Assembly: GCF_001429025.1 (NCBI RefSeq)
Contig: NZ_LMHT01000026.1
Location: 1-40,953 of the forward strand
Length of the DNA: 40,953 nucleotides
Source of the DNA: Phenylobacterium sp. Root700
Lineage (GTDB): Bacteria > Pseudomonadota > Alphaproteobacteria > Caulobacterales > Caulobacteraceae
Direction: 5' to 3'
Part shown: one piece after another, positions 7,744-18,298 of the stretch
Layout: the number at the start of each line of letters is the position of its first letter
Position numbering within the stretch: position 1 is the first letter of the stretch
Translations under genes and position numbers: made by a program
Notes under the pieces: model-generated
The model's input: the letters and a program-made list of their open reading frames with translations, nothing else
The model's database searches: none
What the model was told of the DNA's origin: nothing

Positions 7744-7764
7744 CGAAACGGGTTCCCCAACGGC

Positions 7765-7787
7765 GTAACAGTTTGAATCGCTGTTAC
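7765..7787. promoter_or_regulatory. Inverted repeat between ABC permease and DUF885 genes
   Basis: GTAACAG (7765-7771) and CTGTTAC (7781-7787) form a perfect 7-bp inverted repeat with a 9-bp spacer, 21 bp upstream of the DUF885 start. It has the form of a regulator site. No T-tract follows on either strand, so it is not an evident intrinsic terminator. Confidence 0.35.
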
Positions 7788-7821
7788 ACTGATCGCGGCC
7801 GGGGCTTCCCGTTAATTCGCG

Positions 7822-8955
7822 CTAATCTAGCGTGCGCCGGTAGCGCGCCATGGCCAGCGCCGTGACCACGCAGACGAAGGCGACCAGGGCCAGCAGCTCA
7901 CGCCACATGTCCTCTATTCCCTGGCCCTTCAGCAGGGCTCCGCGAACAACGCGGAGGAAATGAGTGACGGGCACGATCTCGCCTAGCGCCTGGGCCCAGG
8001 CCGGCATGCCGCGGAACGGGAACATGAAGCCCGAGAGCAGGATCGAGGGCAGGATATAGAAGACGCTCATCTGCATGGCCTGCAGTTGGGTCTTGGCGAC
8101 GGTCGACATCAGGAAGCCGAGGGCCAGCGAGCCGATGATGAACAGGCTGACGCCGAGCGACAGGCCCAGCCAGCCGCCGATCATCGGCACGTCGAACAGG
8201 AAACGCGCCAGCAGCAGGATGATCGCCGTCTGGATCAGGCCGACCACCACATAGGGCGCGAGCTTGCCGACCATCACCTCGATCGGTTCGACCGGGGTGG
8301 CGAGCAGGCTCTCCATCGTCCCGCGCTCGGCCTCGCGGGTGACCGACAGCGCGGTCATCATCACCAGGGTCATGGAGAGGATGACGCCCAGCAGGCCGGG
8401 CACGATGTTGTAGGAGGTGACGGCCTCTGGGTTGTAGCGCCGGTGGACCAGGACCTCGAACGGCGGCGTGGCGGCCGCCTTCGGCGCTAGCGCGCCTTTC
8501 ATGTCGTGGGCCAGGGCCTGGGTAGGCAGGGCGGCCAGGGCCGCGACCGCCGCGCCGGTGGCCGAGGGATCGGTGGCGTCCACCTCGACCAGCATCTGGG
8601 CCTTGTCGCCGCGGGCCACCCGGCGGGTGAAGTCGCCGGGGATGGTGATGGCGAACTGAACCTCGCCGCGCCGCACCATGTCGTCCAGCTCGGCCGGGGT
8701 GCGGACCTGGGCGACCAGGTCGAAATAGGCGCTGTTCTTCAGGGCCGAGGTGATCGACCGGGCGAAGATGGTGTCTTCCTGCACCAGCAGGGCGGTGGGC
8801 AGGTGGCGCGGCTCGGAATTGATCGCATAGCCGAACAGCAGCAGCTGTACGACCGGCATGGCCAGCATCATGGCGTAGGTCAGTCGGTCGCGGGTGAGCT
8901 GCTTGAACTCCTTGATCATCACCGCCAGGACGCGGTTCGCCGAGAAGCCGTTCAT
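7822..8955 (-). CDS. ABC-2 type efflux permease (YbhS/YbhR/YhhJ-like)
   Basis: A 377-residue inner-membrane permease. One N-terminal membrane helix (about 25-45, MMLAMPVVQLLLFGYAI) is followed by a long extracytoplasmic region (to about 180) and a C-terminal bundle of about five helices. The segment TREAERGTMESLLATPVEP is the coupling region typical of ABC-2 exporters. It overlaps the ATPase gene by ATGA. E. coli ybhGFSR encodes two such permeases; only one is present here, so it presumably works as a homodimer. Drug or xenobiotic export is inferred from the operon. Confidence 0.9.
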   Translation of the reverse strand: MNGFSANRVLAVMIKEFKQLTRDRLTYAMMLAMPVVQLLLFGYAINSEPRHLPTALLVQEDTIFARSITSALKNSAYFDLVAQVRTPAELDDMVRRGEVQFAITIPGDFTRRVARGDKAQMLVEVDATDPSATGAAVAALAALPTQALAHDMKGALAPKAAATPPFEVLVHRRYNPEAVTSYNIVPGLLGVILSMTLVMMTALSVTREAERGTMESLLATPVEPIEVMVGKLAPYVVVGLIQTAIILLLARFLFDVPMIGGWLGLSLGVSLFIIGSLALGFLMSTVAKTQLQAMQMSVFYILPSILLSGFMFPFRGMPAWAQALGEIVPVTHFLRVVRGALLKGQGIEDMWRELLALVAFVCVVTALAMARYRRTLD

Positions 8956-9869
8956 TGGAAATTGTCCTGCGAGGTCTCCATCAGGCGGATGAAGACGTCC
9001 TCGAGGCTGGGCTCGATTTCCGTCCAGCGGTAGGGCGCGCGCCGATAGGGGGCGATGGCCGCCTCCAGCGCCGCGCGGTCGGTTCCGGACACGTGCAGCG
9101 ATTGGCCGAACGGCGCGGCCATGTCGACGCCGGGCAGCTTGCCGATCTCGCCCGACAGCCGGTCGGCGCCTGGTCCTTCGCCGTTGAGGGTGATCAGCTT
9201 GGTGTCGGCGATGACCTGCTGCGCGGTCCCCCGCGCGATCAGCTGGCCGTAGCTGATGTACGCGATCTCGTGGCAGCGCTCGGCCTCGTCCATATAATGA
9301 GTGGAGACCAGCACGGTCAGGCCTTCGGCGGCCAGGGCGTGGATCTCGTCCCAGAAGGTGCGACGGGCCTTCGGATCGACCCCGGCGGTGGGTTCGTCCA
9401 GCAACAGCAGGCGCGGTTCGTGCAGGGTGGCGGTGGCCAGGGCCAGTCGCTGCTTCCAGCCGCCCGACAGCGATCCGGCCAGTTGCGCGCGGCGCTCGGT
9501 CAGGCCCAGGCGCTCCAGCGCCTGGTCGACCCGGTCCCTGCGCCGGTCCAGCCCGTGGACGCGGGCGGAGAACTGCAGGTTCTCCTCGACGGTCAGGTCC
9601 TCATAGAGCGAGAACTTCTGGGTCATGTAGCCGGCGCGCCGCTTGATGGCGCTCGCCTGCGTAATGATGTCGAGGCCCAGGCACCTGCCCGCGCCGCTGT
9701 CGGGGGTCAGCAGGCCGCAGAGCATCCGCAGGGTGGTGGTCTTGCCCGAGCCGTTGGGGCCCAGGAACCCGCAGATCTTGCCTTCCTCGACCTGTAGCGA
9801 GACGTCCTGCACGACATGCTTGTCGCCGAAGCTCTTGTTCAGCCCCCGGACATCGATGGCGAGGGTCAC
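8952..9869 (-). CDS. ABC transporter ATP-binding protein (YbhF-like)
   Basis: A 305-residue single-nucleotide-binding-domain ATPase that powers the permease encoded next. Walker A GPNGSGKTT is at 38-46, the signature LSGGWKQRLALA near 142-153, Walker B LLLLDEPTAGVDP near 161-173, and the switch histidine in STHYMDEAERC. The C-terminal extension after about 220 ends in the PSLEDVFIRLM segment usual in drug-export ATPases of the DrrA/CcmA type. E. coli YbhF has two fused ATPase halves; this one has a single half. The start is GTG, giving a GTGA overlap with the HlyD gene. Confidence 0.92.
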   Translation of the reverse strand: MTLAIDVRGLNKSFGDKHVVQDVSLQVEEGKICGFLGPNGSGKTTTLRMLCGLLTPDSGAGRCLGLDIITQASAIKRRAGYMTQKFSLYEDLTVEENLQFSARVHGLDRRRDRVDQALERLGLTERRAQLAGSLSGGWKQRLALATATLHEPRLLLLDEPTAGVDPKARRTFWDEIHALAAEGLTVLVSTHYMDEAERCHEIAYISYGQLIARGTAQQVIADTKLITLNGEGPGADRLSGEIGKLPGVDMAAPFGQSLHVSGTDRAALEAAIAPYRRAPYRWTEIEPSLEDVFIRLMETSQDNFQ

Positions 9870-10840
9870 CGGACCGCTCCGATCGGCTGGACGTCCACCG
9901 GTTGGCCGGGGTTCAGCCGGACCGAGGGCTTGGCTTCCACCAGATAGACCAGCCGGTCGCGGACCTCGCGGCTGTAGATGACCGGCGGAGTGAACTCGGG
10001 CCGGGGGCTGATGTAGGTGATCTGCGCGCTCATTCCGGCCTGGCAGCCGTCGCAGCTGAACTTGACCGGCGCGCCCAGCCGGTAGCTGGAGATCGCCGGT
10101 TCAGGCACGAAGAAGCGCAGCTTGATCCTGTCGTCCGGCAGCAGGGCCAGGATCGGCTGGTTGGCGGGCGCCCATTCGCCTTTCTGGAAGAAGACGTCCT
10201 CGACGCGCGCGGGGCCGGGGGCGGTCGGCGCGATGTCGGCCAGCCGGGCGTCGGCGGCGGTCAGCGCGGCCCCGGCCTGCTGCACCCGGCTGTCGGCCGC
10301 GCGGATCTGATCCTCGCGAGACCCGAGCGCTGCGGCCTGGCGCTGGCGCTTGGCCGCCGCCACCTGGGCCTGGGCGGCGTCATAGGCGGCCTGGGCGTCG
10401 TCCAGCCGCGCCTTGGCGTAGATGCCCTTCTGCACTAGGGGGCGGATGCGGCGCAGGGTGGAGGCCGCATCCCGCGCCGTGGCCTCGGCGGCGGCGACAT
10501 TGGCGTCGAAGACCGCCAGTTCGACCGGTCGCTGTCCCTTGCGGGCGTCGGCGGCTTGGGCCTGCGCGGTGTTGACCTCGGCGCCGGCCTGATCGCGCTG
10601 GGCCTTCAGTTGAGCCGGATCGACCACGAACAGCCGCTGGCCCGCGCTGACCTGATCACCACGCTGGACGAAGACCTGATCGACCCGGCCGGCGACCGGC
10701 GCGGCCAGATAGAGCGCCTCGCCCTCGATGTAGCCCGACAGGGTCGATGATCGCGAAAGGCGCGGCACGGCCCACAGCACGACGATCAGGATCAGGGCGA
10801 GCAGCAATAATCCGCCGACCAGCAGGCGTTGTGGCTTCAT
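9866..10840 (-). CDS. HlyD-family periplasmic adaptor (YbhG-like)
   Basis: From ATG at 10840 the protein has 324 residues. An N-terminal membrane anchor (about 7-27, LLVGGLLLLALILIVVLWAV) leads into a biotinyl-lipoyl half-motif (YLAAPVAGRVDQVFVQRGDQ), a long Ala/Gln-rich coiled-coil hairpin (about 80-190), and the returning barrel domain. It should bridge the permease to an outer-membrane channel, which is not encoded in the window. Two unusual cysteines occur in KFSCDGCQAG. The ATG is favoured over upstream in-frame codons because it overlaps the tetR stop by ATGA. It lies between the regulator and the ATPase as in cecR-ybhGFSR of E. coli. Confidence 0.9.
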   Translation of the reverse strand: MKPQRLLVGGLLLLALILIVVLWAVPRLSRSSTLSGYIEGEALYLAAPVAGRVDQVFVQRGDQVSAGQRLFVVDPAQLKAQRDQAGAEVNTAQAQAADARKGQRPVELAVFDANVAAAEATARDAASTLRRIRPLVQKGIYAKARLDDAQAAYDAAQAQVAAAKRQRQAAALGSREDQIRAADSRVQQAGAALTAADARLADIAPTAPGPARVEDVFFQKGEWAPANQPILALLPDDRIKLRFFVPEPAISSYRLGAPVKFSCDGCQAGMSAQITYISPRPEFTPPVIYSREVRDRLVYLVEAKPSVRLNPGQPVDVQPIGAVR

Positions 10841-11481
10841 GACGCAGCTCCGCTTTTGGTGAGCATTCCGCGCAGCCAGAGCTCGACATGCTGCTCGGCC
10901 AGGGCGGGGATATCGATCGGCTCGGCGCCGACCGGCAGGAAGGTCTCGCGCCAGACGACGCCGACCAGCAGCGGCGAGATCAGCGAGATCGCATGCAGGC
11001 GCGGATCGCCCGGCCGCAGCTCGCCGCGCGCCTGGGCCGCGGCGATGGCCTGGGTCATGGCGGCGAGCGCCGGCCGCACCAGTTGGTCGTGCCAAGCCTG
11101 GGCCAATTCGGGGAAGTTGCGCGACTCGCCGATCACCATCTTCACGATGCCGCCGACCGGCGTGGTGGCGACGACGCCGGCGAGCACTTTCACCAGCCCC
11201 CGCAACAGATCAGGGAAGTCGGCGCTCGCATTGGCGAGGATGTTCTGGACGGCGCTGAGATTGGGCGCGACGCCCTGTTCGACGACCGCGCGGAAAATGT
11301 CTTCCTTGGTGGCGAAGTAGAGATAGATCGCGCCCTTCGAGACGCCCGCCCGCTTGGCGATGTCCTCCAGACGGGCGGCGGCGAAGCCCTTTTCGGCGAA
11401 CACCTCCAGCGCCGCGGCCACGATCTCATCGGGGCGGTCGGCCTTGCGACGCTTGAATTTCGGCTGGCCGGCGGGAAGCAT
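10837..11481 (-). CDS. TetR-family repressor of the efflux operon (CecR-like)
   Basis: A 214-residue TetR regulator. The N-terminal helix-turn-helix runs from about 18 to 64 (RPDEIVAAALEVFAEKGFAA, then RAGVSKGAIYLYFATKEDIF). The C-terminal half is the ligand-binding and dimer domain. It is the first gene of the operon and overlaps hlyD by ATGA, so repressor and pump are made together. A perfect 9-bp inverted repeat lies 14 bp upstream of its start and is almost certainly its operator. The inducer cannot be read from the sequence. Confidence 0.92.
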   Translation of the reverse strand: MLPAGQPKFKRRKADRPDEIVAAALEVFAEKGFAAARLEDIAKRAGVSKGAIYLYFATKEDIFRAVVEQGVAPNLSAVQNILANASADFPDLLRGLVKVLAGVVATTPVGGIVKMVIGESRNFPELAQAWHDQLVRPALAAMTQAIAAAQARGELRPGDPRLHAISLISPLLVGVVWRETFLPVGAEPIDIPALAEQHVELWLRGMLTKSGAAS

Positions 11482-11494
11482 GGCGCGCTCTTAG

Positions 11495-11514
11495 ATAACT
11501 GACTGGTCAGTTAT
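11495..11514. promoter_or_regulatory. TetR operator of the efflux operon
   Basis: ATAACTGAC (11495-11503), TG, GTCAGTTAT (11506-11514) is a perfect inverted repeat with 9-bp arms. It closely resembles known TetR-family sites containing ACTGACNNGTCAGT-like cores. It is placed to block the minus-strand promoter of tetR-hlyD-ABC. Confidence 0.8.
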
Positions 11515-11614
11515 TAGTGGTGTTAAAACGCACAACCTCACAATAGGTTTCAAGGGAAAATCGCTTGTGCCTTACGGCCAAGCTACGTCGTTTCCCTGCC
11601 GCAACCATGCCACC

Positions 11615-11626
11615 AAACGGCCGTTT
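11615..11626. promoter_or_regulatory. 12-bp perfect palindrome upstream of the OmpA-family gene
   Basis: AAACGGCCGTTT is fully symmetric and lies about 100 bp before the ompA-like start, in the 243-bp gap shared with tetR. The rest of the gap shows no other feature I can support. The role is unknown; a regulator site is possible. Confidence 0.3.
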
Positions 11627-11724
11627 TATCCGCCGAAGCCTGATTGCGAGTACGGCGGGGCCTCGGTTCAAGCGGGGTGCGCCGTGCATTCATTGTTGAA
11701 TTTGACGACGGGAGAGGTCGCAAA

Positions 11725-12294
11725 ATGATCGGTACGAAAACTCGGGGAATTTTGTTGAGCGCGCTGGCTCTGGGGGCGCTCGGCCTCGGGGGCTGCGCTA
11801 CCAAGAAGTATGTGAACGAGCAGGTGGCCGTGGTCGACACAAGGGTCTCGACCAATGAGACCAAGCTGGGCGAGGTCGATCAGACCTCGCGCGACGCCCT
11901 GGAACGGGCGACCGCCGCCGGCAAGCTGGCCGAGGGCAAGTTCCTGTACTCGGTCGTGATGTCCGACGACGCCTTGAAGTTCCCCATCGGCAAGGCGACC
12001 CTGTCGCCCGAAGGCCAAGCCCGGCTTCAGTCCGTGGCCGAACGGCTGAAGGGTGAGAACAAGAACGTCTATGTGGAGATCCAAGGTCACACCGACGCGA
12101 CGGGTTCGCCCGAGGGCAATGATCGTCTGGGCGCCGAGCGCGCCGAGTCGGTCCGTCGCTTCTTGAACGCCCAAGGCGTGGCGCTGAACCGTATGGCGAC
12201 CATCTCGTATGGCGAGGCCGAACCGGTCGCCGCCAACAACACCCGCGACGGCCGGATGGCCAATCGCCGCGTGGTGCTGGTGGTCCTGTCCTAG
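11725..12294 (+). CDS. OmpA-family outer-membrane lipoprotein (Pal-like)
   Basis: From ATG at 11725, preceded by GGAGAGG at 11711-11717, the product has 189 residues. The signal ends in a lipobox LGLGGC, with lipidated Cys24. Residues about 30-75 look like a helical or coiled linker (VDTRVSTNETKLGEVDQTSR). The C-terminal OmpA peptidoglycan-binding domain (about 80-189) has VEIQGHTDATG, GAERAESVRRFL and GRMANRRVVLVV. It should tether the outer membrane to peptidoglycan. An ORF extending upstream to 11644 is open, but only this start gives a signal peptide. A strong terminator follows, so it is monocistronic. Confidence 0.9.
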   Translation: MIGTKTRGILLSALALGALGLGGCATKKYVNEQVAVVDTRVSTNETKLGEVDQTSRDALERATAAGKLAEGKFLYSVVMSDDALKFPIGKATLSPEGQARLQSVAERLKGENKNVYVEIQGHTDATGSPEGNDRLGAERAESVRRFLNAQGVALNRMATISYGEAEPVAANNTRDGRMANRRVVLVVLS

Positions 12295-12314
12295 GACACT
12301 GTAGAAATCGGAAG

Positions 12315-12340
12315 CCCCGCGGTTTCGCCGCGGGGTTTTT
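12315..12340 (+). terminator. Rho-independent terminator of the OmpA-family gene
   Basis: CCCCGCGG (12315-12322) pairs perfectly with CCGCGGGG (12328-12335) across a TTTCG loop and is followed by five T residues. It lies 21 bp after the stop codon. Confidence 0.9.
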
Positions 12341-12387
12341 CGTACACGCTCAGCGAACTGCGTTTTTAGGTTAACGGGGCGTCGGGA

Positions 12388-12443
12388 GATTCGAGAACAC
12401 GGGCGAAACGAATCATGACCGAATCAGCGACTCGGCGCGATTC
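12388..12443. promoter_or_regulatory. Cluster of five GANTC (CcrM-type) sites in the ompA-rpmB gap
   Basis: GANTC occurs at 12388, 12410, 12421, 12429 and 12439, five times in 56 bp. In GC-rich DNA the motif is expected only about once per few hundred bases. In Caulobacterales, CcrM methylates GANTC and GcrA reads it at cell-cycle promoters. The rest of the 359-bp gap (12295-12653) holds the ompA terminator, a palindrome at 12457 and the rpmB promoter. No convincing gene is present: the ORF across 12415-12900 is a shadow frame running into rpmB. Confidence 0.6.
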
Positions 12444-12456
12444 AGTGTTTGTTCCC

Positions 12457-12470
12457 TACAATCTATTGTA
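12457..12470. promoter_or_regulatory. AT-rich inverted repeat next to the GANTC cluster
   Basis: TACAAT (12457-12462), CT, ATTGTA (12465-12470) is a perfect inverted repeat in an otherwise GC-rich region, 14 bp after the last GANTC site. TACAAT could also serve as a -10 hexamer. The function is unknown. Confidence 0.35.
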
Positions 12471-12564
12471 TCTCAACGACTTCGGACCACAAACGGGTTC
12501 GAGGGCCTTGAAGCGCAATTCAGCTCTTTCTGGCGCCCAGGCGGGTATGAATGTCGCCGCCGCC

Positions 12565-12594
12565 TTGACGCCGGACCGGGCTTTCGACTATATC
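12565..12594 (+). promoter_or_regulatory. Predicted housekeeping promoter of rpmB
   Basis: TTGACGC (12565-12571), a 15-bp spacer, then ACTATATC (12587-12594) fits the Caulobacter consensus TTGACGS-N10-14-GCTANAWC with one mismatch and a spacer one base over. It lies about 60 bp upstream of the rpmB ATG. Confidence 0.65.
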
Positions 12595-12653
12595 GCCCGC
12601 TCTCTCGCGGGTCCTTCCCCGCGGCACATCCATTCTCGCGTAGGTCAGAAGCC

Positions 12654-12953
12654 ATGTCGCGTCGTTGCGAACTCACCGGTGTCGGTCCCATGGTCGGCCA
12701 CAACGTCAGCCATTCGAATATCAAGACGAAGCGTCGGTTCTTGCCGGCCCTCTCGCCAGCCACGCTCCAATCGGACGCGCTGGGTCAAACCTTCCGTCTG
12801 CGCATCACCAATGCGGCGCTGCGCACGCTCGACTTCCGCGGCGGCCTGGACGTGTTCCTGGTCGGCGCCCGCGACGAGCAGCTCTCGCCGCGCGCTCTGA
12901 AGATCAAGCGCCAACTGAAGGCCAAGCTCGCGACGCAAGCCGCAGCCGCCTAA
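12654..12953 (+). CDS. rpmB: 50S ribosomal protein L28
   Basis: A 99-residue L28 with the typical start [32 protein letters not shown] and [14 protein letters not shown]. The length fits alphaproteobacterial L28, which is longer at the C-terminus than the E. coli protein. It is part of the large ribosomal subunit. It is transcribed alone from the promoter at 12565 and ends in the bidirectional terminator at 12976. Its place next to the esterase-cobT-cobS genes is a conserved alphaproteobacterial arrangement (from memory). Confidence 0.97.
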   Translation: MSRRCELTGVGPMVGHNVSHSNIKTKRRFLPALSPATLQSDALGQTFRLRITNAALRTLDFRGGLDVFLVGARDEQLSPRALKIKRQLKAKLATQAAAA

Positions 12954-12975
12954 GCGCAGCTACAGAACTTCGGAA

Positions 12976-13002
12976 AAGGCCGGTGGAAACACCGGCCTTT
13001 TT
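12976..13002. terminator. Bidirectional terminator between rpmB and the phytase-like lipoprotein gene
   Basis: AAGGCCGGTG (12976-12985) and CACCGGCCTT (12990-12999) enclose a GAAA tetraloop. T residues follow on the plus strand, and AAAA precedes the stem, giving a T-run on the minus strand. It can serve both convergent genes. Confidence 0.9.
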
Positions 13003-13017
13003 CTTTGGGCGAAACGC

Positions 13018-13986
13018 CTATTTCGACGGCTTCCAGTCGAAGGCCAGCAGCAGGGTCCGCTGCGAGCTTTGGAAGTTGTCGTCCGACAGCAGGTAGAATC
13101 GCACCGATCCGTCCTTGCGCGGGATGGCCGCCAGGGCCTCGTAATTGTCGACGGTCAGGGGCCGGGCCATGTCCAGGCGGGCGATTTCGCCGCCCGGGCC
13201 ATGGATCTGCAGGCTGTTGCGGCTGCCGCGCACCGGATCCCAGGCGCGAAGCAGCCAGGCCATGCGCCCGCCCGGCAGCGGCCGCACCGCGACCACCCCG
13301 AATTCGGCAGGCTTGGCGATGGTTGGTCCCTGGACGCAGCCGCCCGACAGCCGGCAGGTCCAGGTCTCACCCGAATCCTCGCCGGCGGCGACATAGACGT
13401 CGGGGCCCAGGCTCGGTACGGCGCTCAGGGCCTCCATGCCGCCGTTGGCCGGGAACTGAGTTTCAGGCGAAGGGACCGCGCGCGGAAGGCCGCCGGCGGC
13501 GGAATAAAGCCAGACTCGGTGTCGCTGTTCGAAGCTGACCAGCCGGTCGCCATTGGCCAGCAGGGTCATGCCCTCGGCGTCGGCTTCCAGCTTGCCTTGC
13601 AGCGGCTTGCCATTGAGATCGCTCAGGACGCTCAAGGCCGCGTCGGTCAGGCCGGTCGGCCGACCCTTCGAATCGAAGCTAAGCCGCGCCGACAGCAGGT
13701 CGCCCTCGTCGCTGATCGCGCTCAATCGGCCGTCAGCCGAGATTTCCATGTCCGACAGGCCATGGAACCTGGCGGTATCGGGCGAGGTGAGGGCCAGGCC
13801 GCCGGCATAATGGAAGTCGCCGATGCGATTCTGGGCGGGATCCTGCGGATTGAGCGGCACGGCGACCGCCGCCACGACGATTCGATGGCCCGCGGCGACC
13901 GGCGCGGTCGGCAAGGGTGCGTGGACGGGGGCGCAGGCGGCGAGCGCCAGCAGGGCGAAGGCCGATCTCGCCCCCGCGAGCCTCAC
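13018..13986 (-). CDS. Esterase-like-activity-of-phytase family lipoprotein
   Basis: A 322-residue protein starting at GTG (GTGA overlap with cobT). The N-terminus has a short hydrophobic signal and a lipobox-like LALAACAP (Cys18), so it is probably a lipoprotein. The body shows the repeating strand pattern of the phytase-like esterase domain, a beta-propeller: [49 protein letters not shown], and the closing DNYEALAAI and YLLSDDNFQ. The substrate is unknown; phosphate esters are only a suggestion from the family name. It is the last gene of the cobT transcript. Confidence 0.82.
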   Translation of the reverse strand: MRLAGARSAFALLALAACAPVHAPLPTAPVAAGHRIVVAAVAVPLNPQDPAQNRIGDFHYAGGLALTSPDTARFHGLSDMEISADGRLSAISDEGDLLSARLSFDSKGRPTGLTDAALSVLSDLNGKPLQGKLEADAEGMTLLANGDRLVSFEQRHRVWLYSAAGGLPRAVPSPETQFPANGGMEALSAVPSLGPDVYVAAGEDSGETWTCRLSGGCVQGPTIAKPAEFGVVAVRPLPGGRMAWLLRAWDPVRGSRNSLQIHGPGGEIARLDMARPLTVDNYEALAAIPRKDGSVRFYLLSDDNFQSSQRTLLLAFDWKPSK

Positions 13987-15932
13987 GCGACCGCTCTCCG
14001 GACTTCCTTGAAGGTCGATCTCCGCGCCGCGCCGCCCTGCGGCCCCTGGGTGCTGGGCGGCGGGGCCAACAGGTTGGCGTTCTTGCGGGTGACCCTGCGG
14101 ACGTCCTCGTCGAACAGTTCGGCGAGCTGATCGACGATGACGCCGGCCAGTTGCTCCACGTCGACGATGGTCACCGCGCGGCGATAATAGCGGGTGACGT
14201 CGTGACCGATGCCGATGGCGATCAACTGGACGGGGCTCTTACCCTCGATCTCGGTGATCACGTCGCGCAGGTGGCGTTCCAGATAGTGGCCGGAGTTCAC
14301 CGACAGGGTCGAATCATCGACCGGAGCGCCGTCGGAGATCACCATCAGGATGCGGCGGGCTTCGGGACGGCCGATCAGGCGCTGGTGCGCCCACATCAGG
14401 GCTTCGCCGTCGATGTTCTCCTTCAGAAGCCCCTCGCGCATCATCAGGCCGAGGTTGCGGCGGGCGCGACGCCACGGGGAATCGGCGGACTTGTAGATGA
14501 TATGGCGCAGGTCGTTCAGGCGGCCGGGCTGGGCCGGCTTGCCGGCCTTCAGCCAATCCTCGCGCGATGAGCCGCCCTTCCAGGCCCGCGTGGTGAAGCC
14601 GAGAATCTCGGTTTTCACGCCGCAGCGCTCGAGGGTGCGGGCCAGGATGTCGGCGCAGACCGCGGCCACCATGATCGGCCGGCCGCGCATCGAGCCCGAA
14701 TTGTCGATCAGGATGGTGACGACCGTGTCGCGGAACTCGGTGTCTTCCTCTTCCTTGAAGGCCAGCGAGGCGGTGGGGTCGGTGATCACCCGCGTCAGGC
14801 GCGCGACGTCGAGGATCCCTTCCTCCAGGTCGAAGGTCCAGGAGCGGTTCTGTTGGGCCATCAGCTTGCGCTGCAGCTTGTTGGCCAGGCGCGAGACCAC
14901 GCTGGAAAGGCTGGCGAGCTGTTGGTCCAGATAGGCGCGAAGCCTCGTTAGCTCCTCGGCGTCGCAGAGTTCCTCGGCCGCCACCACCTCGTCGTGGGCG
15001 GTGGTGAAGACCCGGTAGGTCGCCTGCTTGGCGTCGCCCTTCATGTCCGGACGCGCGGGCTGTTCGCCCTCGCCCATCTCCGGCGGCTCGTCGGTGTCCT
15101 CGGCGTTTGGATCGTCCTCAGCCTGCATCATCTGGCTGTCGGCGTCCTCGCTTTCGCGATGGGTCGCGTCGTTCTCGTCCATCGAGGCCTGTTGCGGGGA
15201 TTGGCCCTCGCCGTCGCCCTCGTCGCCGTCTTCCTGGCTTTCGGCCTCGCCGTCCTCGCTGTCGCCGTCCTCGTCGGACTGGTCCGGCGCGTCGGACAGG
15301 TCATCGCCCATCGAAAGGTCGCGCAGGATCGTGCGGGCGATCTTGGCGAACAGCTTCTGGTCGTGGGCGACGTCGGCAAGCTTGTCGAGATCGGCGCCGG
15401 CCTTGCTCTCGACCTCGGCGCGGAACAGGTCGACCAGGGGCCTGGCCATGGCCGGCGGCGGTTCGCCGGTCAGCCGTTCGCGCGCCATCAGCGCAACGAT
15501 GTCGGCCATCGGCGGATTGGCCAGGGCTTCGAGTTGGTTCAGCGGCTTCTTGGCCCAGATCTGCTCGTGAACGACGCGCAGATTGTCCTTCACCCCGACC
15601 AGCGCATTGGCGCCGATCGCCTCGATACGGACCTGCTCCAGGGCGTCATAGACCGGACCGCCGAGCGCCGAGCCCGGGCGGCCCTTGGCGTGCGCGGCGT
15701 TGTCGTGGTGGGCCAGGCGCAGCGCCATCTGGTCGGCCAGCCCGCGAATGCGCGCGGCGTCCATCGGCGTCAGGTCGCGCGGCGGGTGCGGCAGCACCGC
15801 GCGGTTGCCGGACAGCTGGGGACCTTCGCCCGAATAGACGATCTCAAGGTCGGGCATTTCGGCCAGCGAGCGCGCCGCGTGGGCCAGGGCGCGCTTGAAG
15901 GGCTCGATGGGGCTTTCGGGGTTCTTGGCCAT
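13983..15932 (-). CDS. cobT: Cobaltochelatase subunit CobT (AAA+ partner, VWA protein)
   Basis: From ATG at 15932 (a TTG two codons upstream is less likely) the protein has 649 residues. The N-terminal CobT domain (about 1-210) is followed by a very acidic, low-complexity linker (about 215-290) and a C-terminal von Willebrand A domain with the MIDAS sequence DNSGSMRG at 410-417. In aerobic B12 synthesis CobT and the AAA+ CobS form the ATPase part of CobNST, which inserts cobalt into hydrogenobyrinic diamide. No cobN is in the window. The hybrid kinase gene separates it from cobS, which is unusual because the two are generally adjacent. Confidence 0.93.
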   Translation of the reverse strand: MAKNPESPIEPFKRALAHAARSLAEMPDLEIVYSGEGPQLSGNRAVLPHPPRDLTPMDAARIRGLADQMALRLAHHDNAAHAKGRPGSALGGPVYDALEQVRIEAIGANALVGVKDNLRVVHEQIWAKKPLNQLEALANPPMADIVALMARERLTGEPPPAMARPLVDLFRAEVESKAGADLDKLADVAHDQKLFAKIARTILRDLSMGDDLSDAPDQSDEDGDSEDGEAESQEDGDEGDGEGQSPQQASMDENDATHRESEDADSQMMQAEDDPNAEDTDEPPEMGEGEQPARPDMKGDAKQATYRVFTTAHDEVVAAEELCDAEELTRLRAYLDQQLASLSSVVSRLANKLQRKLMAQQNRSWTFDLEEGILDVARLTRVITDPTASLAFKEEEDTEFRDTVVTILIDNSGSMRGRPIMVAAVCADILARTLERCGVKTEILGFTTRAWKGGSSREDWLKAGKPAQPGRLNDLRHIIYKSADSPWRRARRNLGLMMREGLLKENIDGEALMWAHQRLIGRPEARRILMVISDGAPVDDSTLSVNSGHYLERHLRDVITEIEGKSPVQLIAIGIGHDVTRYYRRAVTIVDVEQLAGVIVDQLAELFDEDVRRVTRKNANLLAPPPSTQGPQGGAARRSTFKEVRRAVA

Positions 15933-16064
15933 GGCCAATTCTCATAGCGCGGGTGGGCGAAGCGAGGGAAGGGTGACTTGGCGTCCACGGCGTAAGGAAC
16001 GGCCTGTCGAACGCGGCGTTGCGGCTTTCCTGGCCGGCAGGAAGATCCAGATCGACCAAATCAC

Positions 16065-18185
<2,121 letters not shown>

Positions 18186-18263
18186 CGCATCACGCCCGAC
18201 ATGGATGTCGGTTGTGCGATAACGCAGCTATCAAACCGTGAAGACGGGCTGCGACATTTGCGT

Positions 18264-18289
18264 CGGGATCGCCCAGTCGGACGATCCCG
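18264..18289. repeat. Hairpin between cobS and the hybrid kinase gene
   Basis: CGGGATCG (18264-18271) and CGATCCCG (18282-18289) form a perfect 8-bp stem with a 10-nt loop, 10 bp after the cobS stop on the minus strand. No T-run follows, so it may be an mRNA-stabilising hairpin, a weak terminator or an operator for the kinase gene. Confidence 0.4.
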
Positions 18290-18298
18290 CACGAAAAT

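Noticed and set aside
11507..11689. Minus-strand frame of 60 codons between tetR and the OmpA-family gene
   Set aside because: It overlaps the tetR operator and promoter region and has no recognisable features.
12415..12900. Plus-strand frame of 161 codons before and across rpmB
   Set aside because: It runs into rpmB in another frame, has no ribosome site or family pattern, and covers the GANTC cluster and the rpmB promoter.
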